From Butyriboletus loyo (taxonomy: Eukaryota > Basidiomycota > Agaricomycetes > Boletales > Boletaceae), in contig JBBPSI010000088.1 of assembly GCA_038093515.1 (NCBI GenBank), positions 1 through 64,000 of the forward strand: a DNA stretch of 64,000 nucleotides, read 5' to 3'. A program made the position numbers and the translations under genes. The notes under the pieces are model-generated. The model was not told the origin of the DNA, did not search any database, and saw only the letters and a program-made list of their open reading frames with translations. This document shows positions 13,120 through 25,613 of the stretch, one piece after another. The stretch's first letter is position 1. Every line of letters starts with the position of its first letter.

Positions 13120-15291
13120 ATGTCCTCGACGAAAACCGGTGGGTAGCAGCTCCGAGGAATGATTGTGCAATGCTGACAATTCAGTAAGAGCCAATATTAG
13201 TACTTGACACCGGCACTAGCACTGTATATGCTGTCACTTTCCACCCTGACGGTATGCATCTTTTGAGCGGGAATGGCGATGAGATTCAGATTCAACGATG
13301 GCGACTTGAAGATGGCCAAGAGGTGGGAAATAAAACGGGACTGGTCTCGTACGCCATTTCCGTGTCGAAGGATTGGTCCGTATGTGAGACCACGGAGGGC
13401 GCAAGTGTGTGGGACACGGAGATGCATGAAAAGGTCGTCGACGTGGAGGGGGAAAGTACCGTGTGGGCAGTTGATGTCTCGCCAGATGCGACCAGGTTTG
13501 CCACTGGGACCGATGCTGCCACAGCGAGTATTTGGAACATGACGACTGGCGAGAGAGTCGTAGGCCCACTCACGCACGAGAAGCATGTCACTGGAATCCG
13601 CTTCTCCCCTGATGGCGAGCGCATCGCCACTGCCTGCTGAGGTGGTCCCATCCGTGTTTTCGATAGTCGTAATGGTCACAAGCTTATCACCATCGACACT
13701 GTCTCACCTTCACTCGCCGCAATTACCCCGTTTGCATGGTCAACTGATGGTCAGCAAATTTTTGCGGCATCAGATGACAGGAAGATCAAGTCTTTTGCTG
13801 TGTCCACGGGATCCCAGCTCACTGAATCGCCGATTCTCATTGATGACATTCACTCTATTGCTCTATCCAGCAACGGCAAATTTATTGCTACCTCCGCAAA
13901 CCGTTTCATCTTATTCCTGGACACAACGATACTCTCGCACATTCTCCCTGCCATCGAGGACAGTAAATTCGTACGCTCGATTGCCATCTCCTCGAATGGT
14001 CAGTATCTGGCGACTGGACTACAGGATAGAAAAATCGCTGTGCATGACCTCGCCCATATTCTCCCAGACACCTATGTAAGCAATTGTTCCTTCTCGATGT
14101 CGAATAAGCCAATCCCTTTTCCCACACTGATTCCCTCACTGACATACACCAGAAAGAACATGGGGAATTGAGTGATCTCCTCGAGGTATCTATTCGTTAT
14201 TTTCCCCTGCAAAGCGAGTTCTCACGAGTGTATAGAGCGAGGTGCCATCCGCCGCACCCGCCCCTCAATTCGATTATGATGTGGTTGGTGATCACTGCAT
14301 TCTTCTATTCTATCCGTGTTAACGCAGCTGAAGCCACCATCCCCGGTACCATCCGCTCATTCTCGTAAGGATCAGGCATCCTCACCCCGGCCCCATGCCG
14401 CACCACGATCGTCAGCTGAATCATCTCATGGTCTTCAAAGGTTTAAAAAGTGGCTACGGACAAGCATTAGGACCAATAGCAAGGACCCGGCTTTGCACGA
14501 GCTTAATCGACATCCTGGAAAGTCGCGTCGGCCTGTCAATCATCGGTCCCCATCCCACTCACCAGCAACAGTGGATGTCACAAATGCGGGACCTTCTAGG
14601 ACGGCCGCAGGTCGACCTGATAAAGTGAGTGTTCTGCATTTTGGATGTAGTGTATCTAACATATCATCTTAGCGGTCGGTAGCAAAAACTGTCCGAAGAC
14701 CAAGGAAACCAAAGGTTTGTTGCTCCTCGAGCTTGTATGCAGCAATTCATTATGTTCTACAGCGCAAATCGCCTGCCAAGGTTGCTGATCCAGTCGATCG
14801 GCGTAAAAATGCTTCTGGTAGTGGACAAGGCTCCGCAGATCCAAAAGAAGCAGGCCGGTGTGTTTTCTGGTCATTGTATCATCTCATGCTGGCTCATTTC
14901 CTATTAGGCGCATCAAGTAGACGATGCACCTCATCCATCCGAGGGAGTCCATGTCATGGTGCGCGCACTTTCCTCAAGCTTACATTATTACGCTCACACG
15001 TAGATCAGCATCACCGAGACTCGGGCAAGGCTACCCTTTCGATCACGCTTCCCGCGTGGATGTTGTGTTTCCGCTCGGGTACAGAAGATGGGACACACTG
15101 ATCCAGGTGGTGCGATGTGATATAGCATGTAGATATTGTGCTCAATCTTGATCATGTGGACATCGGTCATGCAGTTCTTTGAGTTCGTGTTGTCTCATTC
15201 TGCTAGTAGTACAAATCCGATGAGCCCATCCATGATTGAGCCCGCTAGCATAGAAGAGGTCTACTATATGCACGCGGACGTCGGGATCTGA
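13120..15291 (+). pseudogene. WD40 copy R3: nonsense codon in blade 4 and a frameshift in the tail
   Basis: Same layout as R2: exon 1 13120-13138, propeller exon 13201-14075, then 14153-14185, 14236-14283, 14328-14624, 14673-14714 and 14763 onward. In the propeller exon, codon 153 is TGA (13638-13640), where other copies read TAC or a similar sense codon in the ACYGGS-type loop. The frame is open on both sides of it, so a single codon kills the reading. A second lesion is loss of one C just before the 3' splice donor of the seventh exon (GGCCCG in R1 and R5, GGCCG here), which would lead to a stop soon afterwards. The stop homologous to the R1 tail end is at 15289-15291. Tail and flank are close to those of R1. 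Confidence 0.8.
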
Positions 15292-16029
15292 GGATGTCTA
15301 GCTGATTCGAGCTCTTGCAAACCTGCAGATGGCCAACCGAGACGAGGGTATGCGTCAGGATGTCGTGTCGCTCCTGGTTCGATGTTTTTCTGCTTCATCA
15401 CAGGTTCCCGAACTACTCTTTTCAACACGCTCTCTCGTTCGCACACCGACGAACACGAGACAAGTTGCGCTGCGACGCTGTGATGATGCTTTACCCCTCC
15501 CCACGACGACGAAACGATGAGCGGGAAAGATCAGACATCGACCGGCCCGCTCCGGTTCGCTCGAACTCGGTCCCCGGCCCCACCACTCGAGAAAACGGCT
15601 TGGCCATGTTTCGTATCATTACCACAGCAGAGCTCGAATGCCTCCCATCGGCACCCACCCATAAAGTGTACACAGCTCCACTTCAATCCACTAGAGTTGA
15701 TCATCTGACTTGCCCGTCACGGCGTCTGCTCGACTCCAGCCAACTTGGCAACAAGACGGCTCGGACTTTCCGGACGACGTGCGAGTTCCGAGACGGTTTT
15801 AATTACCACATTCACCCTTGTCATTGTCAAGACAGATGCGTGCGGACCCGTGACACGTGACCCACCCTCGTCGTTGTATGTTGTCGCCCTTGCACGAGGT
15901 TTGAGCGCTCAAGCCATATCTCCGATACTCGTGAGTGGATGGATTCATTAAGTGATTTATATTCCTGGGATTCATCCAAACTAAAGCCGTCGTCGCCTCG
16001 AGATACATCGTCCGGGTCCATCAAGAAAT

Positions 16030-16910
16030 GATGAACGACATTCCGCGGCTAAACAGTGCCTGCCTCGGGAGGTGAAAAGGGGGGTGGTGTCATAATACGC
16101 TGTCAACCCTCCCGATCTCCGGTTTCTCCGGTCGTCGTTCTTGGCTCGTCGGTCTAGCTTTCGCCTCGTTCTCGTCTTTCATTTGATTATTTCTATTTAG
16201 TCGCAGTGCCCTCGCTCTCGTTTTCCCTTGGCTCGTCCTCTTCTTTTACCCCCATCGCACCCCTTACGACTTGGGTCGACCGTGTACAAGTCATTCGACG
16301 TAGACACGTGCAGAGTCAGGACCCGTCCTCACAGGTGCTGCGTGGTTCGATATTTCGTGCCCATAACCATGCCCAGGAAAATGGGGATGGATATGGACAT
16401 GGCGCCTCGAAACGCCCCCGATCGAGGTCCGCCACACCATCAAGCCCGAGCTTAGATTTCAGTTCAGGATTAGGTTCGTGTAGAATTTTCTCATTTTGAA
16501 AATATCCCCCACGTTCGAGCTTTGACGCCCCGCATGATTGACAGTACGATGGTCGATGGTGGTGATAGTGGTGGTGGGGATGATGGTAACGATAGCCTCT
16601 GATGATGCTCAGATGGCGTAACCATTCTTCGGTCGTCAAACCTTTAAACTTTGAGCTCGGGGACTTGTAGACAGATTCAGTATTTGGCGATCCACTATGC
16701 ACGACCCACTATCTTGGATCGGGAGTCATCGGTAGCGCGGAGGTATCGGCAAGTTGGTCGGACAGCGGGCCCGACGTCGTTCCAAAGGTAGCGACGCTCA
16801 TCGAGTGTCTCTGACCACGGGAATGGTGACACGAACAGGTGTGTGGGTGTGCGAGTCTGGAGGGGGGAGGTACCAAGGGAAATTCTCGACCCTCACAGCG
16901 CTCAAGTTCC
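16030..16910. repeat. Truncated start of a fourth tandem unit
   Basis: After unit R3 the seam block appears again (G-run near 16,075, CT-rich tract near 16,200, 'cataaccatgcccagg' near 16,365), followed by stretches that match R3 at 11,190-11,280 ('accattcttcggtc', 'gtagacagattcagtattt', 'ggggaggtaccaaggga'). The match is interrupted and then ends near 16,910. No gene X or WD40 sequence follows, so this is a broken unit at the edge of the three-unit block. Confidence 0.6.
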
Positions 16911-19633
16911 CGGAGCGATACACGCCGAGAATCGGAAAAACGTGCGTGCCACATCCGGAACGAGCACTGACCACCGTGCCTAGTGTATCTATCGACCATC
17001 GGATAAACGATGGACATCAGAAGGGATGCGTGATGATCGCACCAGGGACAGCCGAGCAATTGACCGAGAGACAAGCGATCTGGGCGATGGGCGATGTGTA
17101 CGTGTGCTTGATGGAGATAGATAGATATCAAACTTGGCGAACGTTTGACCAAACCAGAGTTGGAGAAGATGATCATGATCAGGGTCACAAGTCACTGCAA
17201 GAGGCCCAAAGATGGTGTCGGAAGTCCGGGAGCGGGTCTGCGGCGTTGGATGACCATGTCCGAATCTGAGTCTGTGACTTTCGACCTTGCCTAGGCCTTT
17301 CCCTCTCTGCGAATAGCCTGTTGTTATTTTGAACGCACGCACGCCGTTTCACAGCGGACCTCCAAATCGTTCGGGATTCGTGTCTAGGATGGTTTTGGGT
17401 CGCGACGATAATGGGCTTCCTAATCAAGTTCAACAGCTCACTCAGCTGCACAAGTTCGCTGTCTTTATCTCTCTCGAAACGACTGCCAACCGATGACAGG
17501 TGTCAGCGAGACTGGCAATCACCGCAGAGCAGAGCAGAGCAGGAACGTTTGACACTGGAGATTGAGATTGGGATGCACGTGTTCGGTCTTGGTAGCGAGA
17601 CATTTCATGTACGATACGGCAACTCCGAGTTCTGGTAGACCTGATCCTATCCTCTTCGAGAGCACATAGGCCCATGCGTCGTCACACACCAGACGTGACT
17701 GGCGGAGAACACTCCATTGCAATGGTTCCATCCTCGATTTCCCGTCTCCACAGTTCTCCATACATACGATGCTGGATGCGGTGCTCCTTCCTGATCGGCA
17801 CGGCACGCTCGGGTAAGCGAGAGACAGTGAACGTCAGCGGATGGCGTTATCGACGAATAGTCTTGCCCGGGGAAAGCCGAGATCTAGATCACCCCACGGG
17901 TGTACCAGCGAGCGAATGTGACCAGCTCACGACGATACACCGACCGCGGCTGCGCGCTGACAGAGAGAAAAGATGCGAGCACCCTCTTTCTCAGCCAACT
18001 CGAACAACACGTGTTACGAGAGGAAGAACCCGAGAGAAGGCGCAAAAGAGGATGATCTCGGTATTGGCTTCCTCCGCGCTAGGGTATGGCCAATTCCAGA
18101 AGATCGGATCTGGTCAAGGGGGTGTTATTTTTATTCGCTGGGATCAATCGATGATGGGGTCAAGGGTATCCGTGTGATCCATCCGAATTGGCCTTACAGT
18201 AGCAAAGCCGAGTCCAACCGAGAAGAAAGCCATGTCAACCCCCCAGGAACCAAACATCGCCGCGTGGTGAGATCAATTTGCGAAGTTGAAGAACTTTCAT
18301 GTTGGTCTCTATTTTCTTTCCCATGAACGCCGATCCTAGCGTATTAACCCAGATCGTTTATCTTCACGCCCGCTGCCAACATACTGCCCAGCCCCGATGG
18401 TACCGAGGTGTATGGCCCGGGTGAAGACTCGTGCCATGGGATTCCCAAGAGCGATGCGGGACGAAGAAGCGGGGAGGGAGAAGGCGTAGGTACGTAACTG
18501 GGGGAAGCGTACGCGTAAGTGATGCATTATACTACGCATGACCCACCGCCGTCTTTATTTAACACCCCGTTTATAACTCCATTATCTTGCGGACGAACGG
18601 GCGTACGATCGCGATCGCTGCGGGTGACGAGGACAGCGGCGCCCTAGCGTAAGGCGCACTCATTAAACGGCGAATGGCGTCGATTCTCCGCAGTGCGTCA
18701 TGGCGGTCGTGTGGGTGATTCACTGCCCTCTTCGATACGTCCCGAGAGCCTCGGGGCGTAAAACTATATCCATCTCAGACTGCCCAAGCCCGTGTACATT
18801 CCATCCTGGTACAGGCTGGACCTGATCCGACTCATCCCGTCCCTTCCGTGGTGCGGTCCAACCTCGCACCGCCTCTCCCCTCCCCTCCTCCCCCCCATCT
18901 GTACCGTCACCATTACGCATTTCATTCCTGCATTCTTCGTACCATGTTTCGACGTCACAGTTCTAAAAGCTAAGCTTGCTTTCGAAAGATGTTGTATGTG
19001 ATGATCGATGTCGAGTGGAAAGAAAAATGGCATTGGATCTGCTTCTGCATCACATTGTTCCGCCATCCGGGCAGCCTCCTGGAAGCCCGTCGTGATCCTA
19101 CAGCTTGGAGCTTGTCATGTGCTCACTCGCATTGTCTTCAGCCATGGAGCGAACCGGTACAGCAACACACCCACAAGCCTCGTATCCAGGATTCCCATCT
19201 ATTGTCCCTCGCCTCTGCTGTTGTTAGTGTTGTTGTTTGAGTTGTACGTAACTATGCTGCCACGTTGAGTCCGCGTTGCTGTCCCGCTTCGCGAGCCAAT
19301 TAATGATGAGGCAAGCACAGGGAGGGAACGAGCGAGGCCTTCTATAATATCCCGAGTCCGCGCGCCCCCTCCCTCCCCCCTGAGCTATCTTTTCGCGAAT
19401 TCCTCCCACAGCCTGACCAATCTTGATCCACGCTATCTTCATTCCATATTCACGCCCTTCCAGAGGAAAGAGAGCAATCCAGCATCAACACGTTGCCTTG
19501 GCCGTGACAGGCAACCCGCTATCGTCACTTCTTCCACCAACCAACTCGGGCAGGTGGTTCTATACAGCCACCGCGTCCGAGGTAAATACAACCCTCTCCG
19601 TCACCTCTCCCCTCACTCGTCCTCCCACTCCTC
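16911..19633. other. No supported gene between the triplicated units and the oxygenase-like gene
   Basis: There are open frames of up to about 170 codons on both strands (for example plus 16754-17269 and 17674-18177). They overlap each other, are not flanked by convincing splice sites and show no family motif. The last 300 bp before 19,634 are CT-rich with 'ttctataatatc' near 19,338, which could serve as a core promoter for the gene that follows. Confidence 0.4.
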
Positions 19634-21289
19634 ATGTTTCCTCCATCAATCCTCTCATCACCCGCACTGTCTGCAGCCAGCCGTCTCTCGGATGGTAGCA
19701 GTCGACACTCTGATCAAGGTCACCCCTTCACCCGGACGAAAAGCCAACCTGACTTCGAGATCGAACGTCCCTTCAAAAGTGCCACCGGCGTCCCAAAACG
19801 ACCGTCCGCACGGAGACTCCAGTCAGATTATGCGGCCGAGCACGCGCTCCGTGCAAGCGTCTCGCGCTTCCACGCCGCCAAAACACGCCCCATTACCGTA
19901 TCCGGTCGCATCCCCTTCGATCCCTCCGCACTCGTCCTCTTCTTTCGTTCAAAGGTGCGTCTCCTTCCGTTCGAGGTCGTGCGACGGTGCATTGAAATGT
20001 GGATGCCACAACAGAGCGGCATCACCCACTCCCTCGATTTCCCTATTGATGTGGATTACGACACCCCCCCAGCGCTGGACGTCTTGATCGCGGCATGTCG
20101 ACCTCATCAAACAGCAGGAATCAACGTCTACCCCGATCGTGACTCGCTCTTCTACCCACCCAACCTCCCTCTCACTGCCACGCTCGAGGTCGCTAACCAC
20201 CCCATCCTCGACACGGTGCGCAACGCGCTCTTTCCGAATCTGCCCGTCGGCCACTATCTCATCACGGTACGAGATCGACTGGAGGTGATGGCGAATGGGT
20301 GTCGGATGTCCCCACAACCACGCACGTTGCGGAATGATGGGCGGGTGGCCACGATCGTGGTCACCCTTCCTGTGCAACACCGTGGTGGTGCCCTAATCGT
20401 CCGCGCCGCTGACGGCGCCGAAGAAAAGTTCTTTGGAGGCGGCAAACCTGAACAGGTCGAATGGACCTCCTTCCTCGCCGAATGCGAGTACGAAGTCGAA
20501 ACCATCCAACAGGGGTGTCGGATGAGCATCTCGTTTGCGGTGCATCTCAAGACGTACGGGCCCTCGGTAGACCCACTCATTACGCCGAGCGAATACTTTT
20601 TGGATTTGTTGTCCCCTGTGCTGAGCTTGTCACGAGGGCGAAAAGTGGCGTTTTACCTCACGCAGGAGTATGGTGTGAATCCAGCCGACACAATAGCCGA
20701 GTCGTTGGTGCCGCGTGTACGTCCATTTCATCTACGTTCCTGCATCGCGCCTTGCCGCCTTGCCTCGCCTTGCGCTTTGGCGGAGGTGCGGTGCGGTGGC
20801 GGCGGAAGAGCATGAGCTGACGACATTCCGTGCGATTACCAGTTGAAAGGGAGCGATTCGCTCTTGTACCATGCCCTCAAGTTGTACAAGCTCGCACCAG
20901 AACTCCATTGGGCTGCAGGGGGATATATCTGGCCCATCGACCGCACGGTCGAATGTGGTAGCGATGCCGAATCGCCCACGGCCGCCATGATGCCCTTTTC
21001 CACACCCTATAGCTCGCCCTCCAAACGCAACGCGCCCATGCCGGTGAGACGGATGAGCTACTACGGCAATCCCGCAGAAGATGAAGAACTCGATACGATG
21101 CGAACAGAGGCGGATATGATTCGATTACGGGTGGAAGAATCCGGTGCGATCGCACTGGCTGATGCGGAGATATTCATCTTGTCGGATTGGGCGCCTGGAC
21201 CGATGACCAAGGAGCGGGTGTATTTTGCGTCAGGCGGGGAGCTGGAAAAGTTGATCGTAAACGTGTTGATGGTCACGTTTGTCCCATGA
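19634..21289 (+). CDS. 2-oxoglutarate/Fe(II)-oxygenase-like protein, probably without a working iron site
   Basis: Two exons, 19634-20716 and 20843-21289, joined in phase 0 by a 126-nt GT-AG intron, give 509 aa. The middle (about residues 215-300) has the layout of the fungal prolyl-4-hydroxylase-like double-stranded beta helix: a strand ending 'RLEVMANGC', then 'VATIVVTLPVQHRGGALIV', then 'FLAECEYEVETIQQGCRMS'. In related proteins the first strand is followed by H-x-D and the last carries 'CEHEV'. Here the matching places read 'PQPRT' and 'CEYEV', so the His/Asp/His iron ligands seem to be missing. The N-terminal 90 residues are Ser/Pro/Arg-rich and look disordered. I infer a pseudo-enzyme or a binding protein. 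The family call is by pattern only. The gene sits alone between WD40 copies R3 and R4. Confidence 0.6.
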
Positions 21290-23640
21290 GCGCGGTCTCG
21301 TCCCTTTTCTCGTCGTTGCTGTGAGACGCGATGACCCGGCAGCTGGGCTGTTACTTGTCTTCTCCTTTGCATATGTCTCGGCTATACTATTATTAGTGAT
21401 ACGTTACCATCTGTAATGCTAGTGTCGCACTTGTAAGAAAATCCGAAAACAGAAAGGAAACACGGGCAAAAAAAAACATGGATGCAGCGGACGTCCGTCG
21501 TTCGGTCATTGCCACCAAGTGGCCTCGCCATTCAATCTCCGATTAAATCACGCTTTACCCTCTCGGATTTTCAATTTGGGGTTAGCAAGGCCGAGCGCTG
21601 GATGACCATCCGGAGTGGGCTTGAAGTCACCAGACCACGCCCGAGGGTCATCCAGTACTGTGGTCGCCTTCCTGGCAGGTTCGGAAGGGGTGGTCGTGGC
21701 GTGCGTTCATTTCCGTCTTTCTCCTTTACTGGCTTTTCGTGGTGTTAGGTCCTTCCTGAGCGCGCCCCGCATCCAATCCATGGGCCACCCTGTGCGTCAC
21801 ACCTCGACTCTCATGAATCAAGGTCCGCTCATCATCATATATATCATCGAATCGTTTTCAGCCAAGATGGTCGATCTGGCAGCAGCCTGCTTGCTGTAAC
21901 ATATACATATATAGCATTCGGACGCCGGACGCCGGACGCCCGCCGCCAACGTTTGACATGGACAGCTCGGAGGAGATAGCGCGAGGTGTTGCAAATACCG
22001 AGCGTGGTCGGTCGTAACACGTTTAGATTTGACCGGATGGAACTTATCGCGACTCCGAATAGGTGATGGGAGAACGTCAGGGAGGGCAGTTGGGTCGCTT
22101 TGAATGTAATTCGGCTGCTGGGGATGGCACGCACGAATGTGTGTCATGTTACCCCGGATCGATTCAACGTCATGTTTTTTATTTCTATTTCTATTTCTAT
22201 TGTCTTTGTTCGTGTGCATGATAAAGTACATAGCAAGCTAGTGGCACTCGTGGACCTCCGACCCTGCCTGTTTCTGAGCATCTGAATGTGGAGGCGAGAT
22301 GATCCTTGTATCCATATCAACGCGAGAAACGATCAGAAGACAGAGGGCGCTTTATGTACCGTACAGCATTACGTTCGGGAGAGTGCTTGACTGATAGCGA
22401 TGCTTGTTGGGTCCCATGATATTGCTGTGATCCGCCCATTGATAATCTTTCATTGTCTATATCCATATCTGAATCTGATTCGTTTCAATCAACCTCGTGC
22501 AGTTGATAGGCTACACGACACATGCACATTGCACATTGCACACAGCCCCAGGTGGTTTACTCAGAGCCGAGAAAGTAAACCTTCCTTGCCAGTGCCTGTG
22601 GTGTCGTTGTGGTAAGATCCGAACTGCTGCCAGCCGAGCAAGTGCCATTTTCTCCTATCGCCGTTCACAGTAAGCGGTACCGTCACAGCCGACTTGCAGA
22701 AACGCTGTCGCATGTTCAGGATTTTTCTTTTTTTTCTATTACCGAACCTCACTTCCTCAAAGGTCCAAAGTGCCCTCGCACTCTGGTTTGAGATCCGGCG
22801 CCGGAATGCGAATAACTTTGCGTGCCCAAGTTGTCTCTCCAGGGCCTTTTGATTCGTGAATCGTAAGACGTCCATGGCGGAGTCGTGACATTGTCAGCGT
22901 CACGGTTTGGCCGAACCTCCGCTTTCGCAAAAAGGTATTGATCGATATTCATATTCTCGTTAGTCACAGCGGTTCTTTAACTTCTTTACATTGTTCAGCG
23001 CTCCATTTCCAACGGAACCTGTTAATAAGGTCATCATCGTCAGGTACCGTTGCTTTAAGATTCTCCACTGCATCCGCTACATCGACCACTCACCAAATAC
23101 CGGTGTCCTAGGACCGCCGCTCATCAAGTTCGGACGGGACGGGGTAGCTTCCAACAAGTCAGGACACACCTGGCTTCGGAACATGACGTGATAACTTGGA
23201 TATATGAAAGGTTTGTGAGAAGGTCGAGGAGTCCCGCATTCCCGGGGATCGATGGTGTATGGCTATTCAAGTTCCCTTCAGCGCTCCCGTTCGAACAGGT
23301 TCAGTAGCTAGCAACAGCTGGCAAACCTAGACTTCGACTGGCCAGCGCCAATCAACATGCAGTGGCTATCATGGCACTAGGAAAGGGTCAGGTATCAAAC
23401 GTCGGAACTAGCAAACGTCCACACAGGTCTGATCGGGTCGCGTGATATCGAGGTGCTAGTCGGAGGCCCAGGTGAGGCCCTGAGGGACTCATTACCGCCC
23501 AACGAGTTGCCCGTGATGAAAAACAAGGTTCCACCCATAAAACGCAAAGTATTCGTCATCCTTTCCCATACTGATCCGTGTTCTCGCACGCTGACTTGCA
23601 CAGGAATCTTTGGGCGTGCGATTGGTAATTCCGTTTTGAC
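21290..23640. other. No supported gene; simple repeats
   Basis: Short frames only. It holds an 8-bp tandem (ggacgccg, three steps, near 21,920-21,945), 'tttctatttctatttctatt' near 22,180-22,200, and a T-run near 22,720-22,735. The left end is the 3' flank of the oxygenase-like gene. Repeat unit 4 begins somewhere to the right; its left edge is not sharp. Confidence 0.4.
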
Positions 23641-23750
23641 GACCCCGCGCGCCCTGTGTCCACCATCCGTCGGTGAACTCGGTTGATCTGATTGGGTCGG
23701 GTATCAGGTGTCCCAGCGAGGCATCCACCTGTGAAACGTCGCATTTCTCA
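23640..23750. repeat. Dispersed short repeat, copy A
   Basis: The stretch around 'ccatccgtcggtgaactcgg' and the following 'ttgatctga' matches 46,274-46,302 over 29 bases, with five differences that are all C/T or G/A. Weaker similarity continues ('ggtatcaggtgtcccagcg' against 'ggtagtcacctgttccagcg'). The nature of the parent element is unknown. Confidence 0.45.
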
Positions 23751-23835
23751 TTCATAGTATCTAGGACACCACCTACATTGATATTCGACTGCCATTTGGT
23801 ACCGACACCTTCCTTGCCATCATTCGTCCATCGCG

Positions 23836-25449
23836 CTACCAGACAGGCTGTATAGAGGATGCGCAGAAACAACAACGGTCGTCGCAAAACCTGACCCTGC
23901 GAGAGATCGAGGAGAAGCTGTGCGAAATGCTCAAGCGTTTGGACGAGAAAAGGTCTGTTTGACGATGAGCTACCTGGACTACAAGCGTAATCGTTGTGGT
24001 TGTATGATCATTTGGAGCATAGATCATGGCGAGTTGGACGATATTTTCATGGGACCGGGTTCTTGCGTCCTTGCATACATCAACGAGGCTCTCGAACTGG
24101 ATCCGTACAGAGAAATCCTGTCGTTGATCGTGGAGGTGATCAATCAATTCATCCGTCCCGTTCTCTGAGCCGTTTTAATGCCACTAAAGTTGAGAATGTC
24201 AGCTCGTCGATTCCAGTTTCGCGTTCGAGACCGCATCGATGGTACGTCACTGACCAACCCGCTTTATCAACGAAATGGAGGTGATGGTTGGCAGAATGCC
24301 GAGCGTGCGTGTCCTTCTCGACATTCTAACGGACCCGTAAGATCCTATATTGTATAATAAAATCGCACAACAAGGATGTTTCCATCGTATTCGGCGTCAT
24401 CAAATCAACACTCTCGATGTAAGTGACAGGCCAAATGGACGGATGGTATACTGATACAAACTTGCATCTTGTCGGGCCCATCCATTGCTCGAAAGTGCAT
24501 TTGGCCTCTTCCGAGGCAGACGCATACATCTGGGTGAACCTTGAACCGGTCCACCGCGGTTGCTCGAGAGGGTACTGTAGCCGATGCTCCAACTTTGAGG
24601 CATCATAGTTATTCCAAGTTTCCCAAAAATGTTCTGTCGCTTGCAGGACGTAGAGTGGGAGGCGTGGCAAGAGCAAGAAGTGTTCCAATGGTTGCAGGGA
24701 GTATTCATATCTAGCCAGTTTGTCAGTGTCAATTGTCATGAGGGATGGAAGCGTGGTGATTATATGTCCAGCTTCAGCTTTCCTTCGACGTGGGCGTAGA
24801 AAGCATCAAGATACCGCGAGAGTTCGTGAACCTGGTTGTCGATCTTACCAATTCGTCGGTATACCAAGATACGGCAATTTTGTGAGAACGCAATGTGCAC
24901 TCGATCAGACTGGTGGAATCCGCTTCCAACAGCTCAGTATAGCACTTGAGAGCAGTCTCTGGTGTATTGTGGCTTCCATGCGGACGCTTATGATAGAGTC
25001 CACCCATGGTAATCCTGGGAACTTACCGTTCGATGTCCGAAGGCATTGCTGACATCAACGAAGCGTACTTGTGACCGCAACCATTCGAGCCCGGGAGAAA
25101 TGCATACATACGTCTATAGCAATAGTCCTGAGTTGATCCGGACACACCATATAAATGAATAGGAACGTGACGTGGTTCAAGTTCGAGTAGTGCATACATC
25201 CATCTACTATCTTGCGAAATAGCATTCTTGCAAAGTGCGAGGGCTCGTTGTTCGAGAGCGTCCCTGGAATACACGCGTGTTTCGTGCGCGGCATATCGCG
25301 AGTGGGTCTAATGCGGATTGTAAGTTCGTCATGAACAGAGTCGAGGCATGACGAGCACTCGCAAGTGCCAGAGTAAGACTACCCTCGGTAATGAGTGAAG
25401 GTTTCGCCGACCAAGTTGACAATCTGCCTGGTCGTCGCAACGAGGTCAC
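23836..25449 (-). pseudogene. Gene X copy 4, longest relic
   Basis: Minus-strand coding pieces run from about 25,449 down to 23,836. In order: 'RALALCKNAISQDSRWMYAL' (near 25,220), 'MPSDIER' (near 25,030), 'ETALKCYTELLEADSTSLIE' (near 24,920-24,960), 'RIGKIDNQVHELSRYLDAFY' with 'AHVEGKLKLDI' (near 24,770-24,860), 'IDTDKLARYEYSLQPLEHFL' (near 24,680-24,735), 'NYDASKLEHRLQYPLEQPRW', 'SVDLMTPNTMETS' (near 24,400), and further down 'HENIVQLAMIYAPND' (near 24,030), which has a partner in copy 5. At least one base is missing relative to copy 3 near 24,970. No known domain is recognised. A helical protein paired divergently with the WD40 gene is the most that can be said. Confidence 0.45.
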
Positions 25450-25613
25450 CTAGCGTGAATCCGGGTAGGAACAAGCGCCAAAGACACGAGGCGCCTGCGA
25501 CCCATATCGAGAATCAAGAAACGTGTTTATAGAGCAACTTTGCGCACCACGAGTACATCAACCAAAACACATCGTTCCTCTGGAAAAGCCATAACTGTGT
25601 AGCATTGGTGAAG

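Larger units (their letters stand above)
537..16196. repeat. Three tandem segmental units carrying WD40 copies R1-R3
   Basis: Three long units follow one another head to tail. Joints are visible where the same block recurs near 5938, 10786 and 16197: a CT-rich stretch with 'tcgtcctcttcttttac', then 'gtacaagtcattcg', then 'tttcgtgcccataaccatgcc'. The WD40 starts lie 4821 bp (R1 to R2) and 5541 bp (R2 to R3) apart. R1 and R3 share a block (about 1160-1600 and 11580-11940) that R2 lacks, so the copies are not simple neighbours of one another. Each unit holds gene X on the minus strand, then the WD40 gene on plus, then a noncoding tail of about 1 kb. Confidence 0.85.

Noticed and set aside
13040..13125. 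Sequence resembling a tRNA T-arm (GGGGTTCGAA on minus) upstream of WD40 starts
   Set aside because: No matching A-box, acceptor stem or anticodon arm at the right distance. It lies in the gene X/WD40 spacer and recurs only because of the duplication.
16754..17269. Plus-strand open frame of about 171 codons, with an overlapping minus-strand frame
   Set aside because: It starts in repeat-derived DNA. The two strands are open to a similar length, and neither shows a family feature.
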